Shown: in pieces, positions 62,516 through 64,000 of the stretch | Layout of the letters: every line of letters starts with the position of its first letter | Position numbering within the stretch: position 1 is the stretch's first letter | NCBI GenBank assembly: GCA_023411215.1 | Contig: JAEYOY010000074.1 | Coordinates: 36,633-100,632, forward strand | DNA length: 64,000 bases | From: Bacillota bacterium | Lineage (GTDB): Bacteria; Bacillota; Clostridia; Lachnospirales; Lachnospiraceae | Direction: 5' to 3' | Notes under the pieces: generated by a model | The model's input: only the letters and a program-made list of their open reading frames with translations | Database searches by the model: none | What the model was told of the DNA's origin: nothing | Made by a program: the position numbers and the translations under genes

Positions 62516-63730
62516 TTACAGCTTCTTAATTCTCTCAATCGCTTCAAGTGTACTCTCATAAGTGCCAAAGGCAGTTAATCTGAAGTAACCTTCACCACTG
62601 GGACCAAACCCGGAACCGGGGGTTCCAACTACATTTGCCTTGGTTAAGAGATAATCGAAGAATTCCCAGGAGGTCATCCCCTTCGGAACCTCAAGCCAGA
62701 TATAAGGAGCGTTCACACCACCGGATACAGCGTAGCCTGCAGAATGTAAGCCTTCACGAATCACCTTGGCATTATTCATGTAATAAGCAATCTGCTCCAT
62801 AGTCTGCTTCTTGCCTTCTTCTGTATAGATTGCTGCTCCAGCGAATTGTGTGATATAGGGAGCTCCGTTGAACTTGGTTCCATGTCTCCTTGCCCATAGG
62901 CTGTTCAGGGACACATCACCACACTTCAATTCCTTCGGAACTACCGTAAACCCAAGTCTGGTTCCGGTGAAGCCTGCATTCTTAGAAAAGCTGCGAAGCT
63001 CAATTGCACAGGTCTTTGCTCCATCACACTCATAAATTGTATGTGGAACATTCTCTTCCGAGATATATGCTTCATAGGCTGCATCATAAATAATAACCGC
63101 ACCTACCTTGTTCGCATAATCAACCCATTTTTGAAGAGCATCCTTCTCAAGGGTAGAGCCTGTTGGATTATTCGGAAAACATAGGTATATCAGGTCCGGT
63201 GTTTCAGCTGGAAGCTCCGGTGCAAAATTATTCTCCTTCGTACAAGGCATATAAATCACATTGGACCATTTCCCAGTATCTGCAAGATATTCTCCTGTTC
63301 TTCCTGCCATTACATTCGAATCTACGTAAACCGGATAGACTGGGTCGCATACTGCAATTTTATTATTTGAGTCAAAGATCTCCTGGATATTACCGGAATC
63401 ACTCTTCGCTCCGTCACTAATAAAAATCTCATCAATTGAGATATCCACACCACGGGTCTTGAAATCATGCTCCGCAATCGCCTTGCGCAAAAATTCATAA
63501 CCGAGGTCCGGAGCATATCCCTTAAAGGTATCCTTTGCACCCATATGATCGACAGCAGTATGAAGTGCACCGATCACCGCCGGTGCTAACGGAAGAGTAA
63601 CATCACCGATACCAAGACGGATGATCTTCTTATCCGGATTTGCCTCGCTATATTCCTTCACCTTCTTACCGATGGTGGAAAACAGATAACTGCCCGGTAA
63701 CTTCAGATAATTCTCATTAATCTTGAACAT
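62516..63730 (-). CDS. dapL: LL-diaminopimelate aminotransferase
   Basis: PLP enzyme converting tetrahydrodipicolinate directly to LL-diaminopimelate, bypassing succinylation or acetylation. The PLP lysine is in ELRSFSKNAGFTGTRLGF. Other landmarks are IRLGIGDVTLPL, the FPNNPTGSTLEKDAL loop and YDAAYEAYI. At 404 aa it matches DapL; the N-terminal INENYLKLPGSYLFSTIGKK is diagnostic. It lies next to dapF on the same strand, forming the end of a lysine/peptidoglycan precursor block. Confidence 0.97.
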   Translation of the reverse strand: MFKINENYLKLPGSYLFSTIGKKVKEYSEANPDKKIIRLGIGDVTLPLAPAVIGALHTAVDHMGAKDTFKGYAPDLGYEFLRKAIAEHDFKTRGVDISIDEIFISDGAKSDSGNIQEIFDSNNKIAVCDPVYPVYVDSNVMAGRTGEYLADTGKWSNVIYMPCTKENNFAPELPAETPDLIYLCFPNNPTGSTLEKDALQKWVDYANKVGAVIIYDAAYEAYISEENVPHTIYECDGAKTCAIELRSFSKNAGFTGTRLGFTVVPKELKCGDVSLNSLWARRHGTKFNGAPYITQFAGAAIYTEEGKKQTMEQIAYYMNNAKVIREGLHSAGYAVSGGVNAPYIWLEVPKGMTSWEFFDYLLTKANVVGTPGSGFGPSGEGYFRLTAFGTYESTLEAIERIKKL

Positions 63731-63861
63731 AAATCAAACCAACCTTTCCGATGGAGCATCATCAATCCTATTACGAAGCTCTGTCATCCTTACAAACTTT
63801 ATTATATTTATACCCTAAAATGTAAAATGATACAAGCCTTATCTGAAAGAAATCCAACGGA

Positions 63862-64000
63862 TTAGGAAAGATCAATCTCCCCGTCAAACACCTTAACAGC
63901 CGGGCCTGTCATAAAAACCGTATTCCGTTTCTCATCATATCGGATCTTCAAATCTCCGCCCAATAGGCTTACAGTTACCTCATGATCCGTATAACCATTC
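63862..64000 (-). CDS. dapF: Diaminopimelate epimerase, C-terminal end only (cut by the window)
   Basis: A 45-codon 3' fragment reads VTVSLLGGDLKIRYDEKRN and then MTGPAVKVFDGEIDLS before TAA. This is the conserved C-terminus of DapF, which interconverts LL- and meso-diaminopimelate. The gene continues beyond position 64000. Its place upstream of dapL on the same strand fits the shared pathway. Confidence 0.88.
   Translation of the reverse strand, partial: NGYTDHEVTVSLLGGDLKIRYDEKRNTVFMTGPAVKVFDGEIDLS

Overview
The window looks like a chromosomal segment of a strictly anaerobic, low-to-mid GC Firmicute, most likely a Lachnospiraceae / Clostridium phytofermentans-type organism. The evidence is tRNA genes without encoded CCA, strong AGGAGG ribosome binding sites, T-box leaders, pyruvate formate-lyase with its activase, an archaeal-type aspartyl-tRNA synthetase linked to GatCAB, the DapL lysine route and a corrinoid-protein reductive activator. 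No phage, transposase, integrase, CRISPR array or rRNA was found. Nearly all genes lie on the minus strand; the exceptions are a MATE pump (left edge), an AraC-type regulator and a FliK-like gene.

Layout. 1-5 kb: MATE transporter, small exported protein, Y-family polymerase, DUF4349 lipoprotein. 5-9.2 kb: a giant secreted CpdB-type phosphodiesterase/nucleotidase with an Ig-like tail. 9.6-12.6 kb: cysE-cysS-mrnC behind a Cys T-box. 12.6-17.5 kb: ispF with an odd Cys-rich tail, melA divergent from an AraC regulator, and a lone corrinoid activator. 17.7-18 kb: tRNA-Met and tRNA-Val. 18-25.3 kb: exported hypothetical, HelD, a three-gene ABC-2 exporter, a histidine phosphatase. 25.5-28.7 kb: chemoreceptor and a wrecked ABC ATPase pseudogene. 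28.7-31.8 kb: pflB-pflA. 32.4-39 kb: gltB-gltD. 39.4-41.9 kb: FliK-like and PilZ genes. 42.2-47.5 kb: T-box, aspS, gatC and a gatA-gatB fusion. 47.6-51 kb: S66 peptidase and LtaS-like sulfatase. 51.5-57.7 kb: oppABCDF. 57.8-60.9 kb: copA-copZ-csoR. 61-64 kb: RsiV-like lipoprotein, dapF (partial) and dapL.

Functional themes. (i) tRNA-dependent amidation: a probably non-discriminating AspRS plus GatCAB, under a T-box whose specifier loop reads both AAC (Asn) and GAA (Glu). (ii) Cysteine supply and charging under a Cys T-box. (iii) Fermentation and nitrogen assimilation (pfl, glt). (iv) Copper efflux under a CsoR-type operator. (v) Peptide uptake, with a structured leader and a hairpin array between oppA and oppB.

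Most unusual: the in-frame GatA-GatB fusion that still carries a perfect internal Shine-Dalgarno and ATG; a family of composite hairpin elements (seven copies of one core) usually placed just after stop codons and between co-directional genes; a ~190-bp concentric palindrome between gltB and gltD; and IspF with a CxxCxxC tail. All assignments come from reading sequence and recalled family knowledge; no searches were run.
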